Below, piece after piece: positions 1 to 5,950 of a DNA stretch of 7,967 nt; the first letter of the stretch is position 1, and every line of letters begins with the position of its first letter. Position numbers and translations under genes: made by a program. The stretch is from JBDRGX01 sp043817485 [NCBI: bacterium] (GTDB lineage: Bacteria > JBDRGX01). The notes below the pieces were generated by a model. It was not told the origin of the DNA. It made no database searches and was given only the letters and a program-made list of their open reading frames with translations. The stretch lies in contig JBDRGX010000042.1 in the NCBI GenBank assembly GCA_043817485.1, positions 1 through 7,967 on the forward strand. Direction: 5' to 3'.

Positions 1-2
1 TT

Positions 3-500
3 TTAGCCATTACTGCAATTAATCAATTAAATAAAAATTATAATATAAATATATCTTTACAAAACATTAAAAATGGATTAGAAAAAACAAAATGGCCTGG
101 TCGTTTAGAAATTATTTCAAAAAAACCTTTAATTATTTTAGATGGAGCCCATAACAAAAGTGCTGCTTTAATTCTTAAAAAAGCTTTATTATCATATTTT
201 AAAGAATATAAAATAATTTTTATTTTAGGTATTTTGAAAGATAAAGATATAAGTAGTATTATTAAAATACTTTCACCTATAGCAAAAATTATAATTACTT
301 CACAAGCAAATTCAGAAAGATCTCAAGATGCTTTTAAATTAAGTGAAAAAGTTAAAAAATATTTTAATGGAGAAATAATCCCTATCCCACAAATTGAAAA
401 AGCAATAAAATTAGCTAAAATAAAAGCAAAAAATGAAAAAACTTTAATTTGTATTACTGGTTCTATTTATTTAATTGGAGAAGTGAAAAATAAAATTTAG
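3..500 (+). CDS. folC: Folylpolyglutamate synthase / dihydrofolate synthase, C-terminal part (5' end outside window)
   Basis: The gene is open from the window edge with no start, and 165 codons remain before TAG. FolC is a cytosolic ATP-dependent Mur-ligase-family enzyme. It adds glutamate to folates and, in many bacteria, also makes dihydrofolate from dihydropteroate. What is seen: the hallmark WPGRLEII at residues 31-38 of the fragment, then LIILDGAHN at 43-51, which marks entry into the C-terminal Mur-ligase domain, and near the end ITGSIYLIGEV, matching the family's closing TGS-Y-hGEV motif. Full-length proteins are usually about 420-440 residues, so roughly the last third to two fifths is present. 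A TTG at 234 could be read as a start but lies in the middle of the domain and is not one. cobS follows after 68 bases on the same strand and may be co-transcribed. Whether the enzyme is bifunctional cannot be told from this part. Confidence 0.93.
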   Translation, partial: LAITAINQLNKNYNINISLQNIKNGLEKTKWPGRLEIISKKPLIILDGAHNKSAALILKKALLSYFKEYKIIFILGILKDKDISSIIKILSPIAKIIITSQANSERSQDAFKLSEKVKKYFNGEIIPIPQIEKAIKLAKIKAKNEKTLICITGSIYLIGEVKNKI

Positions 501-568
501 TAAGTTTAATATTTCATATTTATAATTCAATGTCTGATTTATAAATTAAGTTTTGGAAATTATTATTT

Positions 569-1303
569 ATGATAAAAAAATTTCTTATTGCTTTAAATTT
601 TTTAACAATTATTCCTTTTAAACTAAAAAATATTTCTACAGAAAAGTTTGTAGAATCAATTTATTATTTTCCTTTTATTGGATTAATTATTGGTTTGATT
701 TTAGAAATTGGATTTTTTTTATTTTCTTTTTGTTTCCCTTTATTTATAGTAATTTTATTAGTTTTAATATTAGAAATTTTTATTACTGGAGGGTTTCATT
801 TAGATGGATTAGCTGATTTTACAGATGGATTTATGGCGGGAAAAAATAAACAAGAAATTTTAAAAATTATGAAAGAGCCACAAATTGGTGTTTTTGGAAC
901 ATTAAGTCTAATTATTATTCTTTCTTTAAAATATTGTCTTTTATTGAATTTACAAAAGCATCTTTTTTCTATTCTTATAATGATGCCATTTTTGGCAAGA
1001 TGGAGTATTGTTTATTTTTCTTTTATTTCTTTTCCAGCTCAAGAACAAGGATTAGGGAAATTAGCTACTCAATATAAAAGTAAAATAGGATTTATTTTAA
1101 ATTTTATTTTTATACTAATTATTAATTGGTATTTTTTTAAATATTTTAGTTTAATAATACTTTTATTTCTAATTTTAATAATTACATTGATTAAATTTAT
1201 TGTTCATAGAAAAATTGGCGGGATTACAGGTGATGTTTTAGGAGCATCTGTAGAAATTATAGAAATTAGTTATCTTATTTTATTAAGCATATTTTTGCAT
1301 TAA
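569..1303 (+). CDS. cobS: Adenosylcobinamide-GDP ribazoletransferase (cobalamin synthase)
   Basis: CobS is an integral membrane enzyme. It joins adenosylcobinamide-GDP to alpha-ribazole (or its phosphate), closing the nucleotide loop of cobamides. Seen in the 244 residues: the family signature GGFHLDGLADFTDG at 74-87, whose acidic residues are expected to bind metal, then MKEPQIGVFG at 101-110, and the conserved GGITGDVLGA at 217-226 near the C-terminus. Several hydrophobic segments (about 33-72, 110-126, 131-152, 173-209 and 230-243) fit a polytopic membrane protein, and the length is normal. The ATG at 569 is preceded by a weak GGAAA about nine bases upstream, and the N-terminus (MIKKFLIALNFLTIIPF) aligns with the family start. 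No other cobamide gene (cobT, cobU, cobC) is in the window, so it sits apart from a cob cluster here. Synthesis versus salvage cannot be decided. Confidence 0.94.
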   Translation: MIKKFLIALNFLTIIPFKLKNISTEKFVESIYYFPFIGLIIGLILEIGFFLFSFCFPLFIVILLVLILEIFITGGFHLDGLADFTDGFMAGKNKQEILKIMKEPQIGVFGTLSLIIILSLKYCLLLNLQKHLFSILIMMPFLARWSIVYFSFISFPAQEQGLGKLATQYKSKIGFILNFIFILIINWYFFKYFSLIILLFLILIITLIKFIVHRKIGGITGDVLGASVEIIEISYLILLSIFLH

Positions 1304-1327
1304 AAAAAATTTGCTAATATTTTTTTT
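1302..1327. terminator. Possible bidirectional A/T hairpin terminator between convergent genes
   Basis: Nine bases at 1302-1310 (eight A then T) are perfectly complementary to 1319-1327 (A then eight T), with an eight-base loop. It overlaps the cobS stop codon, lies just before the end of the convergent radical SAM gene, and gives a U-run in transcripts from either direction. The stem is A:U only, so it is weak, and similar structures arise by chance in DNA this AT-rich. The position is the main support. Confidence 0.3.
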
Positions 1328-1354
1328 GAAGTACTAATTAAATCCTAAATTCAT

Positions 1355-2302
1355 TTACAAAAAAATGCCACCAATGAAATTGATAATATTTTCATAATTC
1401 TTGTATCCATCCTTTTCTAATCCTTCTTTCTGTAACCAATTAAGGGCTTTTTTATATTCCTGTTTAGTAATTTTTCGATTGATTTCTGGATATAATGAAG
1501 ATTTATTGGCTGGAAAATATTGTGACATAAAACTAATATGTATATTTTTTGATAAATTAGATATTATTTTTAAAACATCTTCTGTTCCAGAAATATTTTT
1601 TGGTAAAACTAAATGTCTTATAATTATTCCATTTTGAGCAATTCCATTTTCATCTAATATTAATGCATCTCCTTTTTGACGAAATATTTCTTTAATTGCT
1701 TTTAAATTAAATTCTGAATAATTAGAAACACTTGAATATTTTTCTGCCATTTTAGTATCTATATACTTCATGTCTGGCAAATATATATCAATAATTCCAT
1801 TTAATATTTTCAATATTTTTACACTATCATAACCATTTGTATTATAAACTAAAGGAATATTTAAGCCATTTTTTATTGCTATTTCTAAAGATGCAAGAAT
1901 TTGTGGCACAAAATGAGTTGGAGTTACAAAATTTATATTATGGCTTCCTATTTTTTGTAAGTATATCATCATCTCAGCTAATTTATCTAAAGATACTTCA
2001 TTTACTGTTTCAAGTTGACTAATAGGATAATTTTGACAAAAAACACATTTAAGATTACAATTAGTAAAAAAAATTGTACCAGAACCATTAGTTCCAGATA
2101 TAGGCGGCTCTTCTCCATGATGAAGATTATAACTAGATACTTTTGGTAATAATTTAGATTTACAAAAACCATACTCGTTTTTTAATCTATTAATACCACA
2201 TTTACGAGGACAAAGCATACATTTTTCAAGTAATTTATAAGCATCTTTTATTTTTTGTTTCAAAATACCTTTTTTGCATAATTCTAAATATTTTGGTTGC
2301 AT
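1355..2302 (-). CDS. PflX-like (COG1313) radical SAM protein related to pyruvate formate-lyase activating enzymes
   Basis: A 315-residue cytosolic radical SAM protein. Seen: an N-terminal four-cysteine set (C28, C31, C35, C47, in CMLCPRKCGINR...GFC), then HHGEEPPISGTNGSGTIFFTNC, then the radical SAM cluster motif C82-x3-C86-x2-C89 (CNLKCVFC), whose cysteines should hold the [4Fe-4S] cluster that cleaves S-adenosylmethionine. The N-terminal cysteine block plus the GEEPPISG-SG-IFF-CN run is typical of the COG1313/PflX group rather than of classical PflA, and these proteins often lack an assigned substrate. YNTNGYDS (153-160) and IDIYLPDMKY (171-180) fit the later strands of the barrel. The ATG at 2302 has AAGG (plus-strand 2310-2313) seven bases upstream. 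No glycyl radical enzyme lies nearby, so the target is unknown. It is a lone minus-strand gene, convergent with cobS and divergent from thpR. Confidence 0.88.
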   Translation of the reverse strand: MQPKYLELCKKGILKQKIKDAYKLLEKCMLCPRKCGINRLKNEYGFCKSKLLPKVSSYNLHHGEEPPISGTNGSGTIFFTNCNLKCVFCQNYPISQLETVNEVSLDKLAEMMIYLQKIGSHNINFVTPTHFVPQILASLEIAIKNGLNIPLVYNTNGYDSVKILKILNGIIDIYLPDMKYIDTKMAEKYSSVSNYSEFNLKAIKEIFRQKGDALILDENGIAQNGIIIRHLVLPKNISGTEDVLKIISNLSKNIHISFMSQYFPANKSSLYPEINRKITKQEYKKALNWLQKEGLEKDGYKNYENIINFIGGIFL

Positions 2303-2345
2303 AATTAAACCTTATTAAAAAATATAAAGCACAAAATTGGGAAAT

Positions 2346-2373
2346 GTTATTAATGGAAAAAGTAATTTGTCAA
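2346..2373 (-). promoter_or_regulatory. Candidate promoter for the PflX-like gene
   Basis: On the minus strand there is a perfect -35 box TTGACA (plus 2368-2373), then a 16-base spacer, then AATAAC (plus 2346-2351), which matches TATAAT at four of six positions. It points at the radical SAM gene, whose start is about 45 bases further on. The -10 match is modest, so this rests mainly on the perfect -35 box, the direction and the location. Confidence 0.35.
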
Positions 2374-2404
2374 TATTTTGTTTTTCATCAAGCAAAATTA
2401 CTTT
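2359..2404. repeat. 10-base inverted repeat in the divergent promoter region
   Basis: AAAGTAATTT at 2359-2368 is perfectly complementary to AAATTACTTT at 2395-2404, with 26 bases between. The left arm touches the minus-strand -35 box and the right arm ends eight bases before the plus-strand -35 box. This placement would suit an operator or a transcript hairpin, but a 10-base A/T-dominated match can occur by chance here. Confidence 0.3.
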
Positions 2405-2411
2405 AAAAACA

Positions 2412-2441
2412 TTGACATCTAAAACAAAATATAAATATTAA
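2412..2441 (+). promoter_or_regulatory. Candidate promoter for the thpR-rnhB-dxs-tRNA unit
   Basis: A perfect -35 box TTGACA at 2412-2417 is followed, after 18 bases, by TATTAA at 2436-2441, which matches TATAAT at four of six positions. It points toward thpR. If used, the leader would be roughly 310 bases and would include the whole palindromic repeat element. An unseen promoter nearer thpR is equally possible. Confidence 0.33.
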
Positions 2442-2490
2442 TTAGTTTAATTTTTTAATAAATTTCCTAAAAATAAATATATTTCCACAA

Positions 2491-2551
2491 ATTATACTAA
2501 ATTGCTTTCCAAATGATAATAAAGTGACAAAAAAGTATTATGCTAAATTGC
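2491..2551. repeat. Pair of 15-base direct repeats, 46-base period
   Basis: ATTATACTAAATTGC at 2491-2505 recurs as ATTATGCTAAATTGC at 2537-2551, one mismatch in fifteen. The flanks do not match well. It could be a pair of protein-binding sites, the trace of a small duplication, or chance. Confidence 0.5.
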
Positions 2552-2566
2552 AATTTAAAAAATAGT

Positions 2567-2750
2567 AATAAAAAAAATTCGAAATCCGAATATCGAAATT
2601 CAAAACAAATTTCAATGACAGAAATACAAATGTTCAAAACAAAAAAATATGAAACATAAAAAAACGATTAAGTAAAAAATTTGAAATTTAAAATATTAAA
2701 TTTTGGATTTTAATTTTTTTCTTATTGTTTAAAATTTCGAATTTTTTATT
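2567..2750. repeat. Imperfect palindromic intergenic repeat element with heptamer substructure
   Basis: The element is bounded by inverted ends. AATAAAAAAAATTCGAAAT at 2567-2585 is complementary to 2734-2750, apart from two extra A's in the left arm. The ends contain an exact 14-base inverted match (2572-2585 with 2734-2747). Inside the left arm, successive 7-base units of the form AAATYCG run in phase from 2575 to about 2602. In the right half, units of the form AATTTNA run in phase from about 2678 to 2719. It has no reading frame and no transposase, and I see no clear target-site duplication. From memory, repeats of this TTCGAAATCCGAATATCG style are scattered through intergenic DNA of several uncultivated bacterial lineages; that was not checked here. 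It ends one base before the thpR Shine-Dalgarno, so it probably lies in the operon's leader. Confidence 0.7.
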
Positions 2751-2756
2751 AAGGAG
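2751..2756 (+). promoter_or_regulatory. Shine-Dalgarno that sets a TTG start for thpR
   Basis: AAGGAG, the strongest Shine-Dalgarno in the window, lies five bases before TTG at 2762. No ATG in this frame suits the conserved N-terminus, so the site decides the start. Confidence 0.85.
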
Positions 2757-2761
2757 TAATT

Positions 2762-3346
2762 TTGATTATTAGAAGTTTTATTTCTATCGAATTATCTAAA
2801 ACAATAAAAAGCAATTTAATTAAAATTCAAAATTTTCTAAAAACATCTAATAGTGATGTAAAATGGGAAAAACAAGAGAATCATCATTTAACATTATTAT
2901 TTTTAGGGAATATAGACGAAAGTCAATTAAAACAAATTATTCCTACATTAAATAACGCTATGAAAAATTTTCCATCTTTTAAAATAAAACTCGAAAATAT
3001 AAATATATTGCCTAATTTACAAGATCCAAGAGTAATTTGGCTTGGTGTTTCTAATGAAAAAGAAAAAATAATTTATCTTCATAATCTTATTGCAAAAGAA
3101 TTAAAAAATATTGGAGTTAAAACAGAAAAAAGAAAATTTTCCCCTCATATTACACTTGGCAGAATAAAATCTAATGTAAAAATTAATAAACTAATTACTT
3201 TAATAAGAAATATTAAAACATCAAATATATCAAATATAGATGATTTTAAAGTAAAGCAAATTTCTTTAATGAAAAGTATTCTTATGCCTAAAGGTTCAAT
3301 ATATATACCTCTTGAAAATTTTAATTTGGAAGGAAAAAATGCGTGA
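2762..3346 (+). CDS. thpR: RNA 2',3'-cyclic phosphodiesterase (2'-5' RNA ligase family, 2H phosphoesterase)
   Basis: Members of this cytosolic family open 2',3'-cyclic phosphate ends of RNA, and some ligate tRNA halves through 2'-5' bonds. The physiological substrate in most bacteria is unsettled. Seen in 194 residues: the two catalytic H-x-T motifs of the 2H superfamily, H42-L-T44 in HHLTLLFLGN and H129-I-T131 in FSPHITLGRI, and the usual N-terminal RSFISIEL, matching the family's R-h-F-h-A-h-x-h opening. The length is normal (about 180-200). The start is TTG, chosen because AAGGAG sits five bases upstream and the homologous N-terminus begins there. Its end overlaps the rnhB start by eight bases, which suggests translational coupling. 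It appears to be the first gene of an operon with rnhB, dxs and tRNA-Thr. Confidence 0.92.
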   Translation: MIIRSFISIELSKTIKSNLIKIQNFLKTSNSDVKWEKQENHHLTLLFLGNIDESQLKQIIPTLNNAMKNFPSFKIKLENINILPNLQDPRVIWLGVSNEKEKIIYLHNLIAKELKNIGVKTEKRKFSPHITLGRIKSNVKINKLITLIRNIKTSNISNIDDFKVKQISLMKSILMPKGSIYIPLENFNLEGKNA

Positions 3347-3890
3347 AATAGAAGAAAGCATTTGGCAAATGAATTATCAAAAAATTGGCGGAATTGATGA
3401 AGTTGGAAGAGGACCATTAGCAGGACCTGTAATATCTTCTGTAGTTGTTGTTGAAAAAACTACTTTTATTGAAGGAGTAAAAGATTCTAAAAAATTAAGT
3501 GCAAAAAAAAGAGAATATTTTTTTGAAAAAATAAAAGAATCTTGTATTGATATAGGAATCGGTAGTGTTGATGAAGAAACAATAGATCAAATTAACATAT
3601 ATCAAGCAACTATTCTTTCTATGAAAAAAGCTTTAAATAATTTAAAAATTAAACCAGATTTTATTTTAGTAGATGGTTTATTTATTCCCGATCTAAATAT
3701 TCCTCAAAAAAAAATAATAAAAGGCGATAATCTTTGTTTTTCTATTGCATCTGCTTCTATTATTGCTAAAGTAACAAGAGATAGATATATGGACAAAATG
3801 CATGAAATTTACCCTCAATATAATTTTAAAAAAAATAAAGGTTATGGAACTTTTGAACATTTAGAAGTTTTAAATATATGGACATTGTAA
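3339..3890 (+). CDS. rnhB: Ribonuclease HII, reading frame broken near the 3' end
   Basis: RNase HII cuts the RNA strand of RNA-DNA hybrids and starts removal of single ribonucleotides from DNA. Seen: GGIDEVGRGPLAGPV with D20 and E21, VDG with D112, KGD with D130 (the DEDD metal-binding set, the last two 18 residues apart as in known structures), SIASASIIAKVTRD at 135-148, and KGYGT with Y169, the likely ribose-sensing tyrosine. The start is ATG 3339, with GGAAGGA just upstream and an eight-base overlap with thpR. An upstream TTG at 3312 is in frame but lies inside thpR and lacks support. The frame stops after 183 residues with an aberrant WTL. The expected conserved tail YGHCKIHRKTFRGVKK is encoded directly downstream one frame over. 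Restoring one AT in the ATATAT at 3874-3879 would give a 196-residue protein. All catalytic residues precede the break, so some activity is conceivable. An assembly error is also possible. Confidence 0.92.
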   Translation: MREIEESIWQMNYQKIGGIDEVGRGPLAGPVISSVVVVEKTTFIEGVKDSKKLSAKKREYFFEKIKESCIDIGIGSVDEETIDQINIYQATILSMKKALNNLKIKPDFILVDGLFIPDLNIPQKKIIKGDNLCFSIASASIIAKVTRDRYMDKMHEIYPQYNFKKNKGYGTFEHLEVLNIWTL

Positions 3891-3927
3891 AATTCATAGA
3901 AAAACTTTTCGCGGAGTAAAAAAATGA
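3877..3927 (+). pseudogene. rnhB: Out-of-frame C-terminal end of rnhB
   Basis: Read from 3877, the sequence gives YGHCKIHRKTFRGVKK and then TGA at 3925-3927. This matches the usual RNase HII ending (YG-x-x-x-x-HR-x-S/T-F). With this tail restored, rnhB would end in an ATGA overlap with the dxs start at 3924, the same arrangement as DUF2344-rng further on. The preserved motif and stop position imply a recent or artefactual shift: loss of two bases (one AT unit) fits family spacing better than gain of one. Confidence 0.85.
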
Positions 3928-5765
3928 TACTTGAAAATATAAATACTCCTAATGATTTAAAAAAACTTAATATTGATGAATTGGCTTTATTAGCCGAAGA
4001 AATTAGAAAAACAATTATTGAAACAGTGCTTAAAACAGGTGGACATTTATCTTCTAATTTAGGTGTAATAGAATTAACTTTAGCTCTTCATTATGTATTT
4101 AATTGTCCAAAAGATAAAATCATTTGGGATGTCGGACATCAAACTTATGCTCATAAACTAATTACTGGGCAAAAAAACATATTTCATACTCTTCGTCAAT
4201 ATAATGGATTAAGTGGATTTCCAGATCCTTCAAAAAATATTTATGATTGCTTTGGAACTGGCCATAGTAGCACTTCTATTAGTGCTATATTAGGAATGGC
4301 AGTAGCAAAAGATATTTTAAAAGAAAATTATTATTCCATTGCAGTTATAGGCGATGGATCTTTAACTGGAGGAATAGCTTTTGAAGGATTAAATAATGCT
4401 GGACATCTTCAAAAAAATATGATTATTATTTTAAACGATAATAAAATGTCCATTTCTAAAAATGTTGGTGCTCTTTCTACTTATTTGAATAAATTAATTA
4501 TTAAAAGATCTTATAACACTTTTAAAGATAATATTAAAAAATTATTAAAACTACTTCCTTTTAAAATTAGAAAAAACATAATTAAATTAATTAAAAAAAT
4601 AGAAGAAGGAATAAAAAACTTAATTGTTCCTGGAATTTTTTTTGAAGAATTAGGAATTAGATATTTTGGGCCTATTGATGGGCATGATACTAAAACATTA
4701 ATAGAAATTTTTGAAAAAACTAAAGATTTAAAAGGGCCTATTTTAATTCATATAATTACTAAAAAAGGGAAAGGATATTCTTCAGCAGAAAAAAATCCTA
4801 CTTTTTATCATAGTGGAACTTCTTTTGATAAAAATAATAAAACAAAAACTTATTCTCAAATTTTTGGAGAAAGTTTATTAGAATTAGCTTTATCAGATTC
4901 TAAAATTATTGGAATTACAGCAGCGATGACAGAAGGAACTGGATTAAACATTTTTGCTGAAAGATTACCCAATCAATTTTTTGATGTAGGAATCGCTGAA
5001 CAACATGCAATAACTTTTGCAGCAGGTTTAGCAATGCAAAAATTAAAACCAGTAATATTTATTTATTCTACTTTTCTTCAAAGAGCTTATGATCAAATTT
5101 TACACGATGTTTGCAGACAAAATTTACCTGTTATTTTTGCTATAGATAAAGCTGGAATAACTGGTCCAGATGGAGAAACTCATCAAGGAGTTTTTGATAT
5201 TGCATATTTAAGACATATACCTAATCTTGTAATTATGGCTCCTTCTAATGCAAATGAAATAAAAAAAATGCTTGAATTTGCTTTAAAACTTCAAAAACCT
5301 ATTGCTATTAGATATCCAAGTGCTAAAATTTTAGAAAAAAATAACCAAGAAATTTTAATTGAATTAGGTAAAGCAAAAATTCTACAAGAAGGAGAAGAAA
5401 TTGTTTTATTTGCAATTGGTGTAATAATAGAAAATTGTATTGAAGCAGCTGATATATTATTTCAAGAAAAAAAGAAAAAAATAACAGTAGTAGATTTACG
5501 TTTTATTAAACCTTTAGATGAAAAACTAATTTGTAATCTTTGTAAAAAACATAAAAAAATAATTACAGTTGAAGATGGAATTATTGCTGGTGGTGTAGGT
5601 ACTGGGATAATGGAACTTTTAGCAAAAGAACATATAATTGCCTCTAAAATAAAAATAATAGGATTTCCAGACGAATTTATTTCACACGGGCAAAGAAATA
5701 TTTTATTAGAAAAATATGGTTTAGATAAATTTGGAATTTATCAAGAAATAATAAAAATGTTATAA
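3924..5765 (+). CDS. dxs: 1-deoxy-D-xylulose-5-phosphate synthase
   Basis: DXS condenses pyruvate with glyceraldehyde 3-phosphate, using thiamine diphosphate, to make DXP. This is the first step of the MEP isoprenoid pathway and also supplies DXP for thiamine and pyridoxal synthesis in many bacteria. Seen across 613 residues: HLSSNLG 41-47, GHQTYAHK 71-78, GTGHSSTSIS 111-120, the thiamine-diphosphate/Mg site GDGSLTGG 143-150 through NDNKMSIS 171-178, a Lys/Leu/Ile-rich stretch at 191-232 where the family has a flexible loop, FGPIDGHD 248-255, the transketolase-type FDVGIAEQHAITFAAG with catalytic E359 at 353-368, TGPDGETHQG 413-422, and RYPSA 463-467. The length is slightly short of the usual 620-640 but complete. 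The ATG at 3924 has GGAG (3913-3916) seven bases upstream, inside the displaced rnhB tail. It belongs to the thpR operon and ends six bases before tRNA-Thr. Confidence 0.97.
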   Translation: MILENINTPNDLKKLNIDELALLAEEIRKTIIETVLKTGGHLSSNLGVIELTLALHYVFNCPKDKIIWDVGHQTYAHKLITGQKNIFHTLRQYNGLSGFPDPSKNIYDCFGTGHSSTSISAILGMAVAKDILKENYYSIAVIGDGSLTGGIAFEGLNNAGHLQKNMIIILNDNKMSISKNVGALSTYLNKLIIKRSYNTFKDNIKKLLKLLPFKIRKNIIKLIKKIEEGIKNLIVPGIFFEELGIRYFGPIDGHDTKTLIEIFEKTKDLKGPILIHIITKKGKGYSSAEKNPTFYHSGTSFDKNNKTKTYSQIFGESLLELALSDSKIIGITAAMTEGTGLNIFAERLPNQFFDVGIAEQHAITFAAGLAMQKLKPVIFIYSTFLQRAYDQILHDVCRQNLPVIFAIDKAGITGPDGETHQGVFDIAYLRHIPNLVIMAPSNANEIKKMLEFALKLQKPIAIRYPSAKILEKNNQEILIELGKAKILQEGEEIVLFAIGVIIENCIEAADILFQEKKKKITVVDLRFIKPLDEKLICNLCKKHKKIITVEDGIIAGGVGTGIMELLAKEHIIASKIKIIGFPDEFISHGQRNILLEKYGLDKFGIYQEIIKML

Positions 5766-5771
5766 ATCTTT

Positions 5772-5844
5772 GCCCATGTAGCTCAGTTGGTAGAGCACCT
5801 CACTCGTAATGAGGAAGTCAGCGGTTCAATTCCGCTCATGGGCT
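5772..5844 (+). tRNA. tRNA-Thr (anticodon CGT)
   Basis: A complete cloverleaf of 73 bases. The acceptor stem GCCCATG pairs with CATGGGC (5837-5843) and the discriminator is T. The D arm is GCTC/GAGC. The anticodon stem CCTCA/TGAGG encloses CTCGTAA with anticodon CGT at 5805-5807. The T arm is AGCGG/CCGCT around TTCAATT. The CCA end is not encoded. The gene is far more GC-rich than its surroundings, as structural RNAs are in AT-rich genomes. It begins six bases after the dxs stop with no terminator or promoter visible between, so it is probably processed from the dxs transcript. It should read ACG codons, and I found none in frame in the protein genes of this window. Confidence 0.96.
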
Positions 5845-5850
5845 CTCTCA

Positions 5851-5900
5851 AATAAAAAATTATTTCGTATTTCGATATTCGGATTTCGTATTTTCTTTAT
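5851..5900. repeat. Short heptamer repeat related to the 2567-2750 element, inverted
   Basis: Five 7-base units of consensus ATTTCGN run in phase from 5862 to 5896 (the third is TATTCGG, the fifth ATTTTCT). Bases 5869-5888 are the exact reverse complement of 2580-2599, and similarity continues with few mismatches over about 34 bases (5867-5900). The block also opens with AATAAAAAATT, like the ends of the larger element. It looks like a partial or minimal copy. It lies between tRNA-Thr and the DUF2344 gene, seven bases past the tRNA end, and contains no gene. I see no strong hairpin terminator in it. Confidence 0.75.
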
Positions 5901-5950
5901 GTTATTTCTTTGTTTGCAACTTAATATTAAATGGATTTTTTTACAAAATT

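Larger units (their letters stand above)
2303..2566. other. Gene-free AT-rich divergent intergenic region (left part)
   Basis: No reading frame here looks like a gene. The region separates the minus-strand radical SAM gene from the plus-strand thpR operon, so it should contain both promoters. It contains two perfect TTGACA boxes pointing outward, a 10-base inverted repeat around the left one, and a 15-base direct repeat. These are listed separately. I recognise no riboswitch or small RNA, but in DNA this AT-rich a weakly structured RNA could be missed. Confidence 0.6.

Noticed and set aside
234-500. Separate 88-residue gene starting at TTG 234
   Set aside because: It is simply the C-terminal part of folC. 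The frame is open to the window edge, and the upstream residues carry the FolC WPGRLEII and DGAHN motifs.
501-568. Hairpin between ATTTATAA and TTATAAAT in the folC-cobS gap as a terminator or riboswitch
   Set aside because: The stem is A/T only and short, without a T-run placed to end transcription. The gap is far too short for a cobalamin riboswitch and shows none of its conserved blocks.
1401-1637. Plus-strand frame of 78 residues
   Set aside because: It lies wholly antisense within the radical SAM gene, resembles no known protein and has no supported start.
1837-2022. Plus-strand frame of 61 residues
   Set aside because: It is a shadow antisense to the radical SAM gene, which is unambiguous by its cysteine motifs.
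2567-2750. CRISPR array or transposon with its own transposase
   Set aside because: The 7-base units have no regular unique spacers, and the element has no reading frame. Only a non-autonomous element remains possible.
3312-3338. Extended rnhB start at TTG 3312
   Set aside because: It would deepen the overlap with thpR, adds residues unlike the family, and the ATG at 3339 has its own GGAAGGA.
3145-3417. Minus-strand frame of 90 residues across the thpR/rnhB junction
   Set aside because: It is antisense to two recognisable genes and hydrophobic only because it complements Lys/Asn-rich codons.
3874-3890. Programmed ribosomal frameshift as the explanation for the rnhB break
   Set aside because: There is no recognisable slippery sequence or slow stop context, and the AT-dinucleotide tract gives a simpler slippage or error explanation. 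Not excluded, only unsupported.
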